Below, piece by piece: positions 24,060 to 35,279 of a DNA stretch of 64,000 bases. The stretch comes from Delphinapterus leucas (taxonomy: Eukaryota > Chordata > Mammalia > Artiodactyla > Monodontidae). The notes under the pieces are model-generated. The model made no database searches. It was given only the letters and a program-made list of their open reading frames with translations, and was not told the origin of the DNA. Numbering within the stretch: the first letter of the stretch is position 1; every line of letters begins with the position of its first letter. The DNA is taken from positions 19,521,658 through 19,585,657 of the forward strand of contig NW_022098072.1 of NCBI RefSeq assembly GCF_002288925.2. Reading direction: 5' to 3'. The position numbers and the translations under genes were made by a program.

Positions 24060-24544
24060 CTTAGAGGAGAAAGTAATGTTAAGGTCAGTAATTTGATTAT
24101 AAGATGTTTTCTACATTAACTTAGTTATGTTTATAATGCCTTTTTTCTGATTAGTCCTTTAAGCCCAACAATCACCTTAGCATGTTTAACCTTAGTCATT
24201 AATTTAATCTTAATCAATTGAATGATACACTGAGCTAGAATTAGCACAGTTACCAAGAAATTGATAGTGTCCATTTTAACATGGATGGTAAACCTAAGAA
24301 AGTTAATCAAAAGATAGCATTTTGCTTCACTCCTGCTTTCTTTATTTAAAAAACATCTAAAGTTTATGCATTTGCATAGGATATCTGACCCTGTCAAAGA
24401 GGGCAAAAGTTTAAGTCAGCTCAGGGCCTCTAAGGCCCTCATTTTAATAGTAGGATAGAATTTCTAAGCTAACTACCAATACTCAACAAAAATTTTTACT
24501 AATTTTTAAGAAGTACATAAATAAACACGTATAAATTAAAAATA
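24060..24544. other. Intron, no feature recognised
   Basis: AT-rich unique sequence; no supported feature. Confidence 0.5.
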
Positions 24545-25147
24545 ATTCAGCTCTCTGAAGAGGACAAAGAATGAACAAAGTCTTTCATCCCATTTCCCTC
24601 CACAGCTGCCGCTCCCCAGAGGTGACCACTGTTAACAGCTCTTTGTGTCTCCTTTGAGATATTTTTCATGCAAATAAAAATCCACTGCCCACCCAGTCAA
24701 GCCCCAAGAGGATCAAACTATAATACGTTTTTCAGTCTTGCTTTTCTTACATGTTCCTTGAGCCCTTTCCAGATCAGCACATACCGATCTCCTTAATTCT
24801 TTTAAACGATCCATTGATACTCCCCTGCATCAATAACATAACGTGTGCCCTCTTGGCGGACACTTTGGTTGTTTCCTTTGTTGCTGTTGTTCTTGCAAAG
24901 TATACTGCAAAGAGCATTCTTATAAATACATCTTTGAGCACTTATGCTAATACATCAGTACACAATTTTGCTAAATCAAAGGGTAGCTGGATTAAAATAA
25001 AATTTACTGCTATTACCAAATTGTTCTCTAAGCAACTATACCTATTAATATCCCCACTAACAAAACTTTCAAGTGCCTCTTCCTCACTGAGAAATGCTGA
25101 GTATCAAACTTTTTAATCTTTGCCAATCTGACAGGGGGAAACTATGA

Positions 25148-25487
25148 TTTTTTTTTTTTTTTTTTTTTTTGCGGTACGCGGGCCTCTCACTGTNNNNNNN
25201 NNNNNNNNNNNNNNNNNNNNNNNNNNNNNNNNNNNNNNNNNNNNNNNNNNNNNNNNNNNNNNNNNNNNNNNNNNNNNNNNNNNNNNNNNNNNNTTGCGGT
25301 ACGCGGGCCTCTCACTGTTGTGGCCTCTCCCGTTGCGGAGCACAGGCTCTGGACACGCAGGCTCAGCGGCCACGGCTCACGGGCCTAGCCGCTCCACGGC
25401 ATGTGGGATCTTCCCGGACCGGGGCATGAACTCGTGTCCCCTGCATCGGCAGGCGGACTCTCAACCACTGCGCCACCAGGGAGGCCC
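25148..25487 (-). mobile_element. CHR SINE (short, younger-looking subfamily) containing the assembly gap
   Basis: Poly(T) from 25148, then gcggtacgcgggcctctcac, the gap, the same sequence again, and the remainder to ccaccagggaggccc at 25487. Target duplication is approximately tgatttttttt at 25145 and 25488. The SINE sits in the old L1. The real length of the element cannot be read because of the gap. Confidence 0.9.
25194..25293. other. Assembly gap of exactly 100 N with duplicated flanks
   Basis: One hundred N. The 25 bases before it (25169-25193) and the 25 bases after it (25294-25318) are identical, so the two contig ends overlap and the gap may be artificial. Confidence 0.99.
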
Positions 25488-25805
25488 TGATTTTTTTTTA
25501 ATTTGCCCTGTATGATGAGGTCCAGCCTTTTCCCCCTTTTGTTTACTAACCATCTATGAGTTTTCTTCACTGAACAGCCTGTTCATGTCTTTTGTCCATG
25601 TCTGTGTTGTACTATTTTCTTTCTGATTCATAAGATCTCCAACTGATTTTTTTTATTAAAACTCGGCCCCTTGTCATGTATGCTGCAAATATTTTTATAA
25701 TTTTGGCACTTATCTTTGGACTTTATGGGAATTTTTTTCCTTTGAAGAATTCTTTTTTAATGAAGTCAAATGTGTTAATCTTTTTGTTTACAGGTCCAGA
25801 GTGTT

Positions 25806-26349
25806 GAAACATTTTAGAAAGGTCTTCCTTGCTTCAAGATTAAATAATAATAACAATAATAATAGATATTATTATTCAGCTGTAACCAAATAGTCATTGA
25901 CTGTCATCCATGTGCTAGGAACATGCTGAATGCTGGGCTAATATGAAGAAAACAGATCATCTGAACTGTGTTTAATGGCACATAGAGCACAGAGTCCTCT
26001 TTTATCAGCACTACAAATAAATACAGAAAAAAATCAGTCCATAATTTTACTCCTATTCATCAGCTCACCTGCCACTCAGAAGCCAAATAAGTAGTAAGAT
26101 AAAAGTACTTGTTTTACACATAGACTTGGCATGCTTTAAAATTCGCCAGTACACACATGTACCCAAGCCAACAGACCATCTAAAAGGCGAAAATAACAAT
26201 CACTTTACCCCTGACTCATTTAATACTTTTTCATTCTTGCATGTTCTACTTATCACAATTTATCTCTAGCAAACTGAGACAGAGAACAGTGGGCAAGAAG
26301 AAGGTGGCAGCATGTGAGAAATCTGATAAAGGACATAAAGCAGCCTGGA
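25806..26349. other. Intron with a small AAT-rich run
   Basis: An (AAT)n-like run at about 25844-25876. The segment 25890-25960 may be a weak L2 relic. Otherwise unrecognised. Confidence 0.45.
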
Positions 26350-26535
26350 ATAACAATAATAGACAACACTTGTTAAGCACAGTCTACACACAAGGCACTG
26401 TTCTAAGTGTTTTATTTATATTGCCTTCTTTAATCCACTCAACAAACCTATGAGGTACAGAGAGGTGACCTAACCCGTCTGGGGTCACATAGCAAATAAG
26501 TGATAGATTTAAACTAAGGCAATTTATAACCAACA
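26350..26535 (-). repeat. MIR SINE
   Basis: aacacttgttaagcacag, ggcactgttctaagtgtttt, caacaaacctatgaggta and ctggggtcacatagcaaataag follow reverse MIR. Confidence 0.62.
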
Positions 26536-26559
26536 TGATATACTTCTTCCCCTACTTGA

Positions 26560-26690
26560 TCACTTAATGTAGGATCTCAGAAAGTTACTTCATCTTTTTG
26601 AGTCTCAGTTTTCTGGTTGGTGACTGTAATTTCTGCCTCACAGAGTCCCCATTAGGGTTCAAAGTTAGGTACCCTAACATAAAATAACGT
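26560..26690 (+). repeat. MIR-like SINE fragment
   Basis: cagaaagttacttcatcttt, gagtctcagttttctggtt and ctgcctcacagagtccccatt resemble a degraded MIR. Confidence 0.4.
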
Positions 26691-26737
26691 TTACCAAACT
26701 GTTTTGCAGCATTCTACAAGATGTACTGCTGACAGTC

Positions 26738-26787
26738 AAAAAAAAAAAAATCATAGTTTCCCCCTGTCAGATTGGCAAAGATTAAAA
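26738..26787 (-). repeat. 50-bp inverted copy of 25111-25160
   Basis: The reverse complement of 26738-26787 equals 25111-25160 exactly: 37 bp of old L1 sequence plus 13 bases of the adjoining homopolymer. Similarity stops abruptly at both ends. Confidence 0.95.
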
Positions 26788-27094
26788 GGGTTACAGGGTT
26801 TTAGAGTAAAATAACTGGGAAACAATATCTCTTCTTAAAGATTCGTGATGCATGCCACATATACCTAACAATTCTTCAGATTTATGAAATGAAGCAATCT
26901 TTTGGCATGCCCAAATTTATCTGACCACAGGACCTTTTGTCCCACTGACAACCTAGTAAAACCTTCATCCCAAATGAAGCACAAATTGGGAAATGTTGGT
27001 AGAAAATGGCATGAGATCAAAGGACCTAATGAGTCTATGTCTGAGTCTGGCTTGGCCAACTGCTAACCTCTTGTTTTAGGTAAAGACTCCTTAA

Positions 27095-27560
27095 CCTCTC
27101 CAGGTCTCTGTTTTCCCTCTCAGCCATCACCTAGACTGCTTCAATAACTCCTTGGCTGGTTCTCTCTACCTCTTGGACCTCAACTCTCTGGGTTACCTTC
27201 TCAACTAATTACATTCTATAGCACAGATATATTAATGTGACTCCTTTGCTTAAAGACCTTTATAATAGCTATGAATAAGAATAAACACTTAAGAGAATGC
27301 TTACTATGCTATGCATTACTCTATTCACTCATTTAATTCTTAAAACCATTCTCTGAAATGTGAGAGCTGAAATCTGAGGCACAGCTAATAGGTGATATAG
27401 TCTGTTTCCAGATTCCAAGTCTATTCTGCTGCCTCTTAGATGGCTCCCCACTGTTTCTCCAGGATAGAGCTCTAATTCCTTCAGCCCTTCACAATTCAAC
27501 TTCAACCTTTCTTTTCTACACCATCTCCTCATCAGTATTCTGTAATACATTAGTTTGCCA
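27095..27560 (+). repeat. L2 LINE, interrupted by a MIR
   Basis: Left part: ctagactgcttcaataact, ttaatgtgactcctttgctt. Right part: tggctccccactgtttctccagg, cccttcacaattcaacttca. These follow forward L2 order, with a reverse MIR between them. Confidence 0.5.
27265..27430 (-). repeat. MIR SINE nested in L2
   Basis: acacttaagagaatgcttac, cattactctattcactcatttaattc, aatctgaggcacagctaatag and attctgctgcct follow reverse MIR. Confidence 0.55.
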
Positions 27561-27599
27561 GCACTATGAGTGAAGAACTTGTTCTAGGTCCCTCTCCTT

Positions 27600-27840
27600 G
27601 GCTTGAAAAAAAACCATTTTCATGTTCACAGGGTGTGCTGCTGGTATATGCATGTTTGTGTCCAAATTTCCCCTTTTTAAAAATAAGGACACTAAATTAG
27701 GGTCCATTCTAGTAACCTCATTTTAACTTGATTATATCAATAAAGACCCTATCTCCAAATAAGGGCACATTGTGAGAACGAGGGGTTAGGACTTCAACAT
27801 ATGAATTTTGGAGGGGACACAATTCAATCCATAACATCTA
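27600..27840 (+). repeat. Ancient interspersed repeat relic (LTR- or transposon-type)
   Basis: The run caaatttccccttttt, cctcattttaacttgattat, gaccctatctccaaataagg and ttaggacttcaacatatgaa matches a very common old mammalian repeat that I cannot name with certainty. Confidence 0.6.
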
Positions 27841-27959
27841 TATACATGAACCTGGTCTCTATTATGTAAATTCATACATTCATATAACAATTATGTACTG
27901 AGTGCCCACTACAGTGTCAGCACTCTGTGGGCCCTGCTATGTACTATGTACCAGACCAC

Positions 27960-28360
27960 ATGTCTTTGGTCAGTCTGTTCCTTACTTCCTTCGCCTAGAA
28001 CGCAACCACCTTTTACCAAACCCCTTGACTACCTGCTTTCCTCCAACTGACAACCTCCTAGTTACCTTCAAAACCCACTTATAAATTCCCTATTTTGTAA
28101 AGTTCAAATGGTCTCTTTTTCTGAAATTTTCTCCTTTCCTCTCCCAACATATTTAATTGCTCCAAAGAATTCTGTTTATACTTTACTTACAGTATCTATA
28201 GCATCATATTACAGTTGTTTGTAAACTTGTATGTTCCCTGGCTTGATGCTAATAAGGTCACGGAGGGTAAATACTATACAGTATTCAGCTTGTATCTCCT
28301 GCACTAAGCATAGTGCCTGGAACACCACACAGTAATTGCTTAATAAGAGTTTGTTTAATG
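27960..28360 (+). repeat. L2 LINE 3' region
   Basis: Order: cttcgcctagaacgcaacc, gttaccttcaaaacccac, gcatcatattacagttgttt, gtatctcctgcactaagcat, agtgcctggaacaccacac, ending near gcttaataagagtttgttta. Confidence 0.62.
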
Positions 28361-28477
28361 AGTGATCAAAGCAGGGTGTTCAATTTAACAAGACCCAATA
28401 GGAAAAAATTGAAGGAGGAACATCTAGAGACACAGAGACCCAACAGACAACTATTGATAAAATCTAAACATGAAGTA

Positions 28478-28777
28478 GGGCTTCCCCGGTGGTGCAGTGG
28501 TTAAGAATCCGCCTGCCAGCGCAGGGGACATGGGTTCGAGCCCTGGTCCGGGAAGATCCCACATGCCGCGGAGCAACTAAGCCTGTGCGCCACAACTACT
28601 GAAGCCTGCGCACCTAGAGCCCGTGCTCCACAACAGGAGAAGCCACCGCAATGGGAAGCCTGCACACTGCAACGAAGAGTAGCCCCCGCTCGCCGCAACT
28701 AAAGAAAGCCCGTGCGCAGCAATGAAGACCCAACGCAGCCAAAAATAAAATAAATTAATTAATTAAAATAAATAAAT
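28478..28777 (+). mobile_element. CHR-2-type SINE, long form
   Basis: Full body from gggcttccccggtggtgcag to caacgcagccaaaaataaaa, with an A/T-rich tail. Perfect duplication aaacatgaagta at 28466-28477 and 28778-28789. A box (tggtgcagtgg) and B box (ggttcgagccc) of the tRNA-related head are recognisable. Confidence 0.97.
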
Positions 28778-28789
28778 AAACATGAAGTA

Positions 28790-30604
28790 ACAAAGGCCTG
28801 TAACGGGAGAGTGGAAAGTTAACTGAAAGAAAAAGAGACCTGGAGAAACTTGTGAGTTGGTGGTTTATTAGACACAGAAGATAAAAGAGTGGGAGTAACC
28901 AAGGATTACCAAATTCACTGGGACAGAAACAGCAAAATATTAATTAAGGTGCCACTGTTATTAACAGATAAACCCTAAAGTTTAAGTGGTTGAACAAATA
29001 GATTTTTCCTCTCACACATCAAGTCAACATGGATATTCCTGATGGACAGGTGGCTCTCCCCCAAGGGGTGCAGGTACCTTTCATCTTGAATTGGTCACTT
29101 CCAAAATCACCTGCTTAAGGTATACTGCAAATGTAAGATTTTTATGGTCAGGAAATTGTAAATTTCATTTATGCTTTTATTTTATTGGCTAGATCTCATT
29201 CCTACGGCCCAGCCAACTGCAAAGGAAGGCTGGGAAATGTAGTCTAGCTGAATACTCAGGAAGAAAAGAAAATGTGCTTGGCAAACTTGTTTTAATCGAT
29301 TCTAATACAGTTAACAAGAGGTGGTAGGAAATTTCAGGGAATGAAGGTAGAGTAAAAATTTGTGGCCTGTTTATAATTGCTAGTTAGATGAGAAATATTT
29401 GAGTCAGTTCTTCCTAAACCAACTGAGAAAACTGAACCATTAGTCACAAAATTCACCTGCATTTCTTTAAATGTAATAATCATGTAACACTAGAGAAGTC
29501 TATACTTTGTTATGCTATGTATTATATATTACATGATCTATCTTTTGTACACAAAATATAAACATCCTATCATTAAGAATAAGTTATAAACATTTTCCCA
29601 GTTGTGGCTAGGGATGCTTGCAAATTCAGTAATACTTATTTTTGCCTGATCACCTTTGTAACCAATTTTTTTTTTTTTTGTAACCAATTTTTAAAGTCAG
29701 GGTTGGTGGAATAAACCTAAAGTCCATGGTCTTGTTTGAAAAAGGTTATGGTAGATGTTTACAGTGCATTTTTATAAATGTGACTCACCTGTTTTTCAAA
29801 ATGCAGTTATTACATTTTAGCCTAAATTCTGCCTCTCTTGGCCATTATGTGATAAGCTCACGAGACACATCCACAAGATATATCCAGCAGTTATATCCTT
29901 AGGCCAAACAAAACAGGTCACCTAACTCACTTTTGTTCCCTTAGGTAATTTACTCAGGTTCCATTAACTGACATCAAAGTCAAGTTTATGAGGAAAAACA
30001 CCAACAATGTAAATCCCAGTAGTTAAGAGGTGAATTTAAAAGCTCCCAAATCAGTACTTCCCTCAAATGTTAAATAATTCACTGTGGCATTATAGATATA
30101 AGCCTCCAGCAAAAGTTACACTTGAACAATTAAGCTAGCAGGAGCCAAACAAATGACTTCAGGGATAGAGAAAGAAATGAATGGTTTCTCGTAGTAGTAT
30201 GCCAAATTACATTTTCACATTAACCAGTGTGTAGAACACCCAAGCATCAGCAATGACTTACTAGATAAAGTTTGATTACAGAAAAACAGCCTGGAACCAC
30301 AAACCAGGATTATTCCCTAAATGTAACTGTGGATTCTATACACTTGGGTACGAAACCCATTCACGCCATTTGGAAAAATTTTATATTCATAATGTACCAC
30401 CTACTCTTTTGCAGAGTTCTTTTACAATTGCTCATATTACAACTACTATCTACCAAATGCATTATGTTCCTGTAAAGGATCAGAAGGCAATGCAGCTGTT
30501 TCTTAGAGGCTAAATAAGAAATTGGAAACACAAGGTCACAACACAGTGCACTGTGTACATACAATAAAGATAACAGCATCTGCATAGTAGAAAGAAATAC
30601 ATTT
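28790..30604. other. Intron, mostly unrecognised; one probable old repeat
   Basis: 29000-29260 (gatagctc-like then gcaaaggaaggctgggaaat and gtagtctagctgaatactca) resembles an old mammalian repeat that I cannot name. The rest is unrecognised AT-rich sequence. Confidence 0.45.
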
Positions 30605-30770
30605 TATATTTAAATTCTAACTCCATCACTTTCTACCTAGAGGATTTTAGACAAGTCTTAATCTCAGCATTAGTTTCTTTTTCTATAAAATGGGGACTAT
30701 TCATTTATGCAATAAATATTTACTGAACACCTATCATGTGTCAAATACTTCCAAGTGTTAGTTTAGGATT
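30605..30770. repeat. MIR fragment followed by an L2-like end
   Basis: ctaactccatcactttctacc, ttttctataaaatggggact (forward MIR) is followed by caataaatatttactgaaca and cctatcatgtgtcaaatact (reverse L2-like). Confidence 0.45.
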
Positions 30771-30845
30771 AGTGATAGTAAACCATAGCTGGTATTCATT
30801 AGAGGCGTGTATGGCTACCCAAATGCCAGAGCAGATGACTGACCA

Positions 30846-31158
30846 TGGACTTCCCTGGTGGTACAGTGGTTAAGAATCCACCTGCCAATGCAGGGAACAT
30901 GGGTTCGAGCCCTGGTCCGGGAAGATCCCACATGCCGCGGAGCAACTAAGCCCGTGCGCCACAACTACTGAGCCCGCATCCCACGACGACTGAAGCTCGG
31001 GCACCTAGAGCCTGTACTCCACAACAAAGACAAGCCACCACAATGAGAAGCCTGCGCACCGCAACAAAGAGTAGCCCCTGCTCGCTGCAACTAGAGAAAA
31101 CCCACGTACAGCAACGAAGACCCAACTCAGCCAAGAATAAATAAATAAATTTTAAAAA
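30846..31158 (+). mobile_element. CHR-2-type SINE, long form
   Basis: Complete copy with a long perfect target duplication, agagcagatgactgacca (18 bp), at 30828-30845 and 31159-31176. Tail is TAAA-type, cagccaagaataaataaata. Confidence 0.97.
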
Positions 31159-31176
31159 AGAGCAGATGACTGACCA

Positions 31177-31619
31177 ATAAAACGGTTAAAGTCGGAGACT
31201 GAAAAATCAATGGAGTTCCAAACAGGAAACAGAGATACATGGTTACAAGGTGATGTGAGGTCTAATTCCTTTCCAGGGACTAACAGGTTATTGGTATTCA
31301 TTGTAGATGTTTACGTATTTTCTCTAATTATTTCAACTGAACTCAGCCAACAGCTTTTCTACAAAATTTACAGGGTAAAATTTTGAGCTCCAATTCAAAC
31401 AGGTTGGGGAACGATGTAGATAGATGTATTGAAGATTTGCCAAGTTACTGTCCGTTCATAAGTTTTCCTAGACATACTTAAGGGAGGACCTTTTTTGGTA
31501 TACTAATTTAATGGCTAGTCTAATCTACAAGTGAAATACATTTTTTGAATCAGACTAGAAAAGCCAAATAAAATTAAGAAGAAAAAAAAAACAACAAAAC
31601 ATGAGATTTGGAAGAAAGA
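31177..31619. other. Intron, no feature recognised
   Basis: Unique sequence, no supported feature. Confidence 0.5.
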
Positions 31620-31830
31620 GAACTATAGTTAGAGCCTGAACTTTTCCTCATTTGCTAGTCATGTCACCTTGAAAAACATCTCAAGGTTTCTGAAACTCAG
31701 TTTTCTCAAGAGTAAAATAAGTATAACGACAATTCTTACCTATGGAATTGTTGTAAGGATCAAATGGGATAACTGTCATTAAAATGATTGGTAACCTACA
31801 AAGCACTAAATAAATATAAATTATCTCAGA
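31620..31830 (+). repeat. MIR SINE
   Basis: agtcatgtcaccttgaaaaa, actcagttttctcaagagta, ggaattgttgtaaggatcaa and caaagcactaaataaatata follow MIR order. Confidence 0.6.
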
Positions 31831-32890
31831 GTGAACAGGAACTGAAAATGATCCCAAGATATTTCTTCTAGTGAAGACACTTACGTGGATCAATGGTAAA
31901 AGCTCTGCAAAATTACCCTGGCTAGAGGAGAGGCCATTTGTAACCCCAACAGTGATAATCTTTGCTTGCATGTTAATGAAGGTCACTGGACTTCATAGCA
32001 GGCAAGCTAGTCATCTTTAAATATTACAGAAGAAAAAAAACATTCATGGGTAAGACTACCAGGAATTTTAAAAAAATCTAAGATGTGGATTTGTTTTTAA
32101 AGTAAATAAATAAAAGATATATTAACCGTAAGCCGAAGTTTCTAGAAATACTTCTTTTTGTGAGGAAAATTTTCCTGTCACCCGTGTTTCTGGGTGGTTT
32201 TAATTTCAGGTGCCCACGTCCACTTGCAGACTATTACTTCCATACAGGCTTTTAACAGTGTCAAGTATACTGCTAAGATCTGATATATTATTACTAAAAA
32301 ACATGCTGTCATTTAAAAAAGCAAAACTGAAAATTTAAAGTTTGTTTTATATGCAGCAAAAATGACTGGTATGTACTCATAAATTTATTTTTTAATCTAA
32401 ATGTGTGAGATGTAAAAGTTTCTTATTCCAGTCACTTTAATAAAAACCTCTTCACCATAAAAATAAGCAAAATAAAATAAATGATATAGCACTGAAGTAG
32501 ACATCTCCTAAAATGGTAGTTGTATTATTATATACACAACTAAGTTATCATATTAAGTAGGTTTAAAAATCATGAATCCTGGACTAAATGACATAGAGTT
32601 CTCTACAGAAATACAATGATACCATGATGGGGCAGGAGAGTAGTGTTCAATAGGAAAGTTTAAATGCTCAAGGCAGAAATGAGAAATATTAGACACAAAA
32701 TTTACCAGAGTTACATACAAAGCAGCTAAGCCTATTAGATTTGTTAAGAATAATAAAAATCCATGTTTTAACTTAACAAAATAGTTTAATCTATCTTTGA
32801 ATCAGAGAATGACAAAAAACTAAACAGTGATTTCTACTGACCACTGTAAGAAAACACGCTTTAGAGAGCAATGTCAAAATTTCTTCTTAC
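31831..32890. other. PDSS2 intron next to the exon, no feature recognised
   Basis: AT-rich sequence downstream (in PDSS2 sense) of the exon donor. No recognised repeat. Confidence 0.5.
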
Positions 32891-33025
32891 CATGAATAGA
32901 TACCACTGGCCATGTCATAGCTCTGACATGAAGCGTTCACACTGCTGGGCCCAGCTGCCTTAGAAATAAGTAGCACCACCAAGCCCCTCAACTGGAGGTT
33001 ATTCTGGCTGTCGTGTACAAGGCCC
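32891..33025 (-). CDS. PDSS2: PDSS2, internal coding exon (probably exon 2)
   Basis: PDSS2 is the second subunit of the mitochondrial trans-polyprenyl diphosphate synthase. With PDSS1 it builds the long isoprenoid tail of coenzyme Q; PDSS2 itself lacks the usual aspartate-rich catalytic motifs. Read on the minus strand, the 135-nt exon follows a good acceptor (ttacttgttgacag) and ends at a strong donor (TCATG|gtaaga). One base completes a split codon, 44 codons follow without a stop, and two bases (TG) open a split Cys codon. The peptide starts [14 protein letters not shown], continues [13 protein letters not shown] and ends YDMASGIYS. From memory this matches human PDSS2 at about residues 99-143 with a few substitutions (for example Gln for Trp after HDS). 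The exon is intact. Flanking sequence on both sides is intronic. Exon number is inferred from position in the human protein. Confidence 0.93.
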
Positions 33026-33030
33026 CTGTC

Positions 33031-33867
33031 AACAAGTAAAGAAAGAAGAGGATTAACACACCCTCACAAAATCAGTCAGATCAAATTAGAGAACTGCTGC
33101 AAATATACCCATGCTTCCAAAACCAGACAATGTGACTTGTTGAAAAGAAATAGGATTGGTGGAAGAAAGAGTTAACAGGAGGAAGCAACAAGTTCAGGAG
33201 ACAACTAGAGAAACCCGTGGCTGGTTTTGAAAGTGACAATCTCAAAATTGTGAGGCCTAATGATTTGGCTTCCTCCTCTTTCTGGGTTTTCCCACTGTCT
33301 ATACCCTACCACGCAATCTTAACCATTTGCTCTGATAATGAGAGGAACCCATAGTTTTAAACTGTTCTGTGGTAGTTGACAGCAGGTGAAATACAAATTG
33401 TATGGCTTGGATGAAGTGGTATTATGTGGCGATGATGCTGGTAAGGGCAAGTGGTAAAAAATGGTTTCTGTCTTCACAGGTAGAAAATTTATTTGAGAAG
33501 TAAAATGGAAATGAATGCCATGGGCAAATATCTTGCCATTTCTTATTTTTTATGCAAAGAATAATCATTCTAGACAATGTTAGTCTTTAACATAGAATGT
33601 AATTTTTTTTGCTATGAGGATTGAATTTTTATAATTTCTACTACAACTAAGGTCAGGAATACTTTCTAAGATTATATGTTTGTTTAAGTATCGCAAATGG
33701 TTGTCATACAAGAACTAAATGACATCATTAAAAAAAGAAAAAAGACAGAAAACTATGGGTAACATATTATAATAAATTAATATTTAGAACAATGTTCATG
33801 AGCATTAATCAAATAGGTTATACTAAAGTATACATAAATAACATAAATATAATTCTTGAATGTGGTG
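33031..33867. other. PDSS2 intron next to the acceptor, no feature recognised
   Basis: Sequence upstream (in PDSS2 sense) of the acceptor. No recognised repeat up to the L1 insertion at 33880. Confidence 0.5.
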
Positions 33868-33879
33868 AAAACAGTAAAA

Positions 33880-34395
33880 AAAATTTTTATTAATTTGTAT
33901 TGGAGTATAGTTGATTTACAAGGCTGTGTTTGTTTCTGCTGTACAGCAAAGTGAATCAGTTATACGTATACATATATCCACATTTTTTAGGTTCTATTCC
34001 CATATAGGTCATTACAGAGTATTGAGTAGACTTCCCTGTGCTATACAGTAGGTTCTTTTTTTTTTTTGCAGTATGCGGGCCTCTCACTATTGTGGCCTCT
34101 CCCGTTGCGGAGCACAGGCTCCGGACGTGCAGGTTCAGCGGCCATGGCTCACGGGCCCAGCCGCTCTGCGGCATGTGGGATCTTCCCGGACCGGGGCACG
34201 AACCTGTGTCCCCTGCATCGGCAGGCGGACTCTCAACCAATGCGCCACCAGGGAAGCCCAGTAGGTTCTTATTAGTTATGTATTTTATATACAGTAGCGT
34301 GTATATGTCGACCCCAATCTCCCAATTTAACCCTCCCCCATCTTTCCCCCTTGGTAACCATAAATTTGCTTTCCAAATCTGTGACTCTGTTTCTA
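33880..34395 (-). mobile_element. 5'-truncated L1, 3' UTR only, split by a SINE
   Basis: Reverse complement of the L1 3' terminus (ttggagtatagttgatttac ... acagcaaagtgaatcagtta, gctatacagtaggttc, then after the SINE ttatgtattttatatacagt and ccctcccccatctttccccc). Target duplication aaaacagtaaaa at 33868-33879 and 34396-34407. Confidence 0.92.
34058..34258 (-). mobile_element. CHR SINE, short form, nested in L1
   Basis: Poly(T), then gcagtatgcgggcctctcac and on to ccaccagggaagccc. Perfect 12-bp duplication of L1 sequence, cagtaggttctt, at 34046-34057 and 34259-34270. It is therefore younger than the L1 insertion. Confidence 0.97.
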
Positions 34396-34407
34396 AAAAC
34401 AGTAAAA

Positions 34408-35216
34408 TTTTGTATTTTAATACTTCACTGAATTATTAAGACTTCCTTGGGTGAATTCTGAACAATGAATTAATTTAAATTAAGTAAGTTAACATAGCCA
34501 AAATTAACGAGTCAGTCAATTACTTAAGAAAATTTTCACCCTTCATGCCTCCAAATAAATTTTTAAAAGGGATCCCTTCTTGCTCTTTCAATAGTTTCAA
34601 AATAAAACAGATCTTCAGGCTCTCTGCAAGATAACAGTTATAGCTCTTTCTCTACTTATATTTTCTCCTTAATCTAGTAAGTGACCTTCAGCAAGTTAGC
34701 GGGGTTAATGATTTTTACAAAGAAGTTCTAATATCTGTTAATTTAAGGTAATTAAGCTATATTATAGTAGAAACAAATAATCACCAGAAATGTCCAAAGC
34801 TCTGTATTATTATGTAACAATCTACTTAAATCCTACAGACCTGAACTGTTGGGAGGTTGCAAAGCACCCTATTTTGGAAGAAGAAAATGTAAAATGGGAG
34901 CCCTCTCCAAATTTTTTGCTTTGAATTACAGATTTTAACTTATGCTACTAGACCCTTATTTATGTATTACCTGAGGTAAATAATAATAATATTAAAGAGA
35001 AGCTCTGAATTGGCTCCTAATTCTAGAAAGGGAAAAGAGGAAGGTGAGGATGTGTGTGTGGCTGTGTGTTTGGGGGGTTGAGCCTGGTTAGGAATGAAGG
35101 ATATGAGGGTAAGAACTCTGACAGCTGGCCAAGTCACGTTGAAGAAATAGGCCTGGCAACAGTTCTGACAACACCTTGCTCAAATTTCTCAGAGAGGGGA
35201 CCCTTCACAGAGGACA
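34408..35216. other. Intron, no feature recognised
   Basis: Unique AT-rich sequence; no supported feature. Confidence 0.5.
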
Positions 35217-35272
35217 CATACATCATCATCATCACCATCATCAAAATACAAGAGCAGCAGCAGCAACAACAA
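35217..35272. repeat. Short triplet repeats (CAT)n and (AGC)n
   Basis: A CAT run interrupted by one CAC (35219-35242) is followed by gagcagcagcagcaacaac (35251-35270). Confidence 0.85.
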
Positions 35273-35279
35273 ATCCTTA

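Larger units (their letters stand above)
24545..25805 (-). repeat. Old L1 (L1M/HAL1-like), interrupted by a SINE and a gap
   Basis: Landmarks of an ancient reverse-oriented L1 run on both sides of the nested SINE: gctgccgctccccagaggtgacc, aaatcaaagggtagctggat, tctttgccaatctgacaggg, then after the SINE gttcatgtcttttgtccatg and tatgctgcaaatatttttat. Confidence 0.65.
1..32890 (-). other. PDSS2: PDSS2 intron downstream of the exon (partial, probably intron 2)
   Basis: The donor GT is the complement of ac at 32889-32890, so this side follows the exon in transcription. The next PDSS2 exon, which should start by completing a Cys codon and then encode a peptide beginning Gln-Arg, was looked for and not found. 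The intron therefore appears to run out of the window. Confidence 0.7.

Noticed and set aside
28478..28777. Candidate tRNA gene from A- and B-box-like words
   Set aside because: These belong to the tRNA-derived head of the CHR SINE; no cloverleaf with anticodon arm is supported. The same applies to the other SINE copies.
1..32890. Next PDSS2 exon (Cys followed by Gln-Arg-Ser-Leu)
   Set aside because: Scanned for on the minus strand by expected codons; nothing convincing found, so the intron probably extends out of the window.
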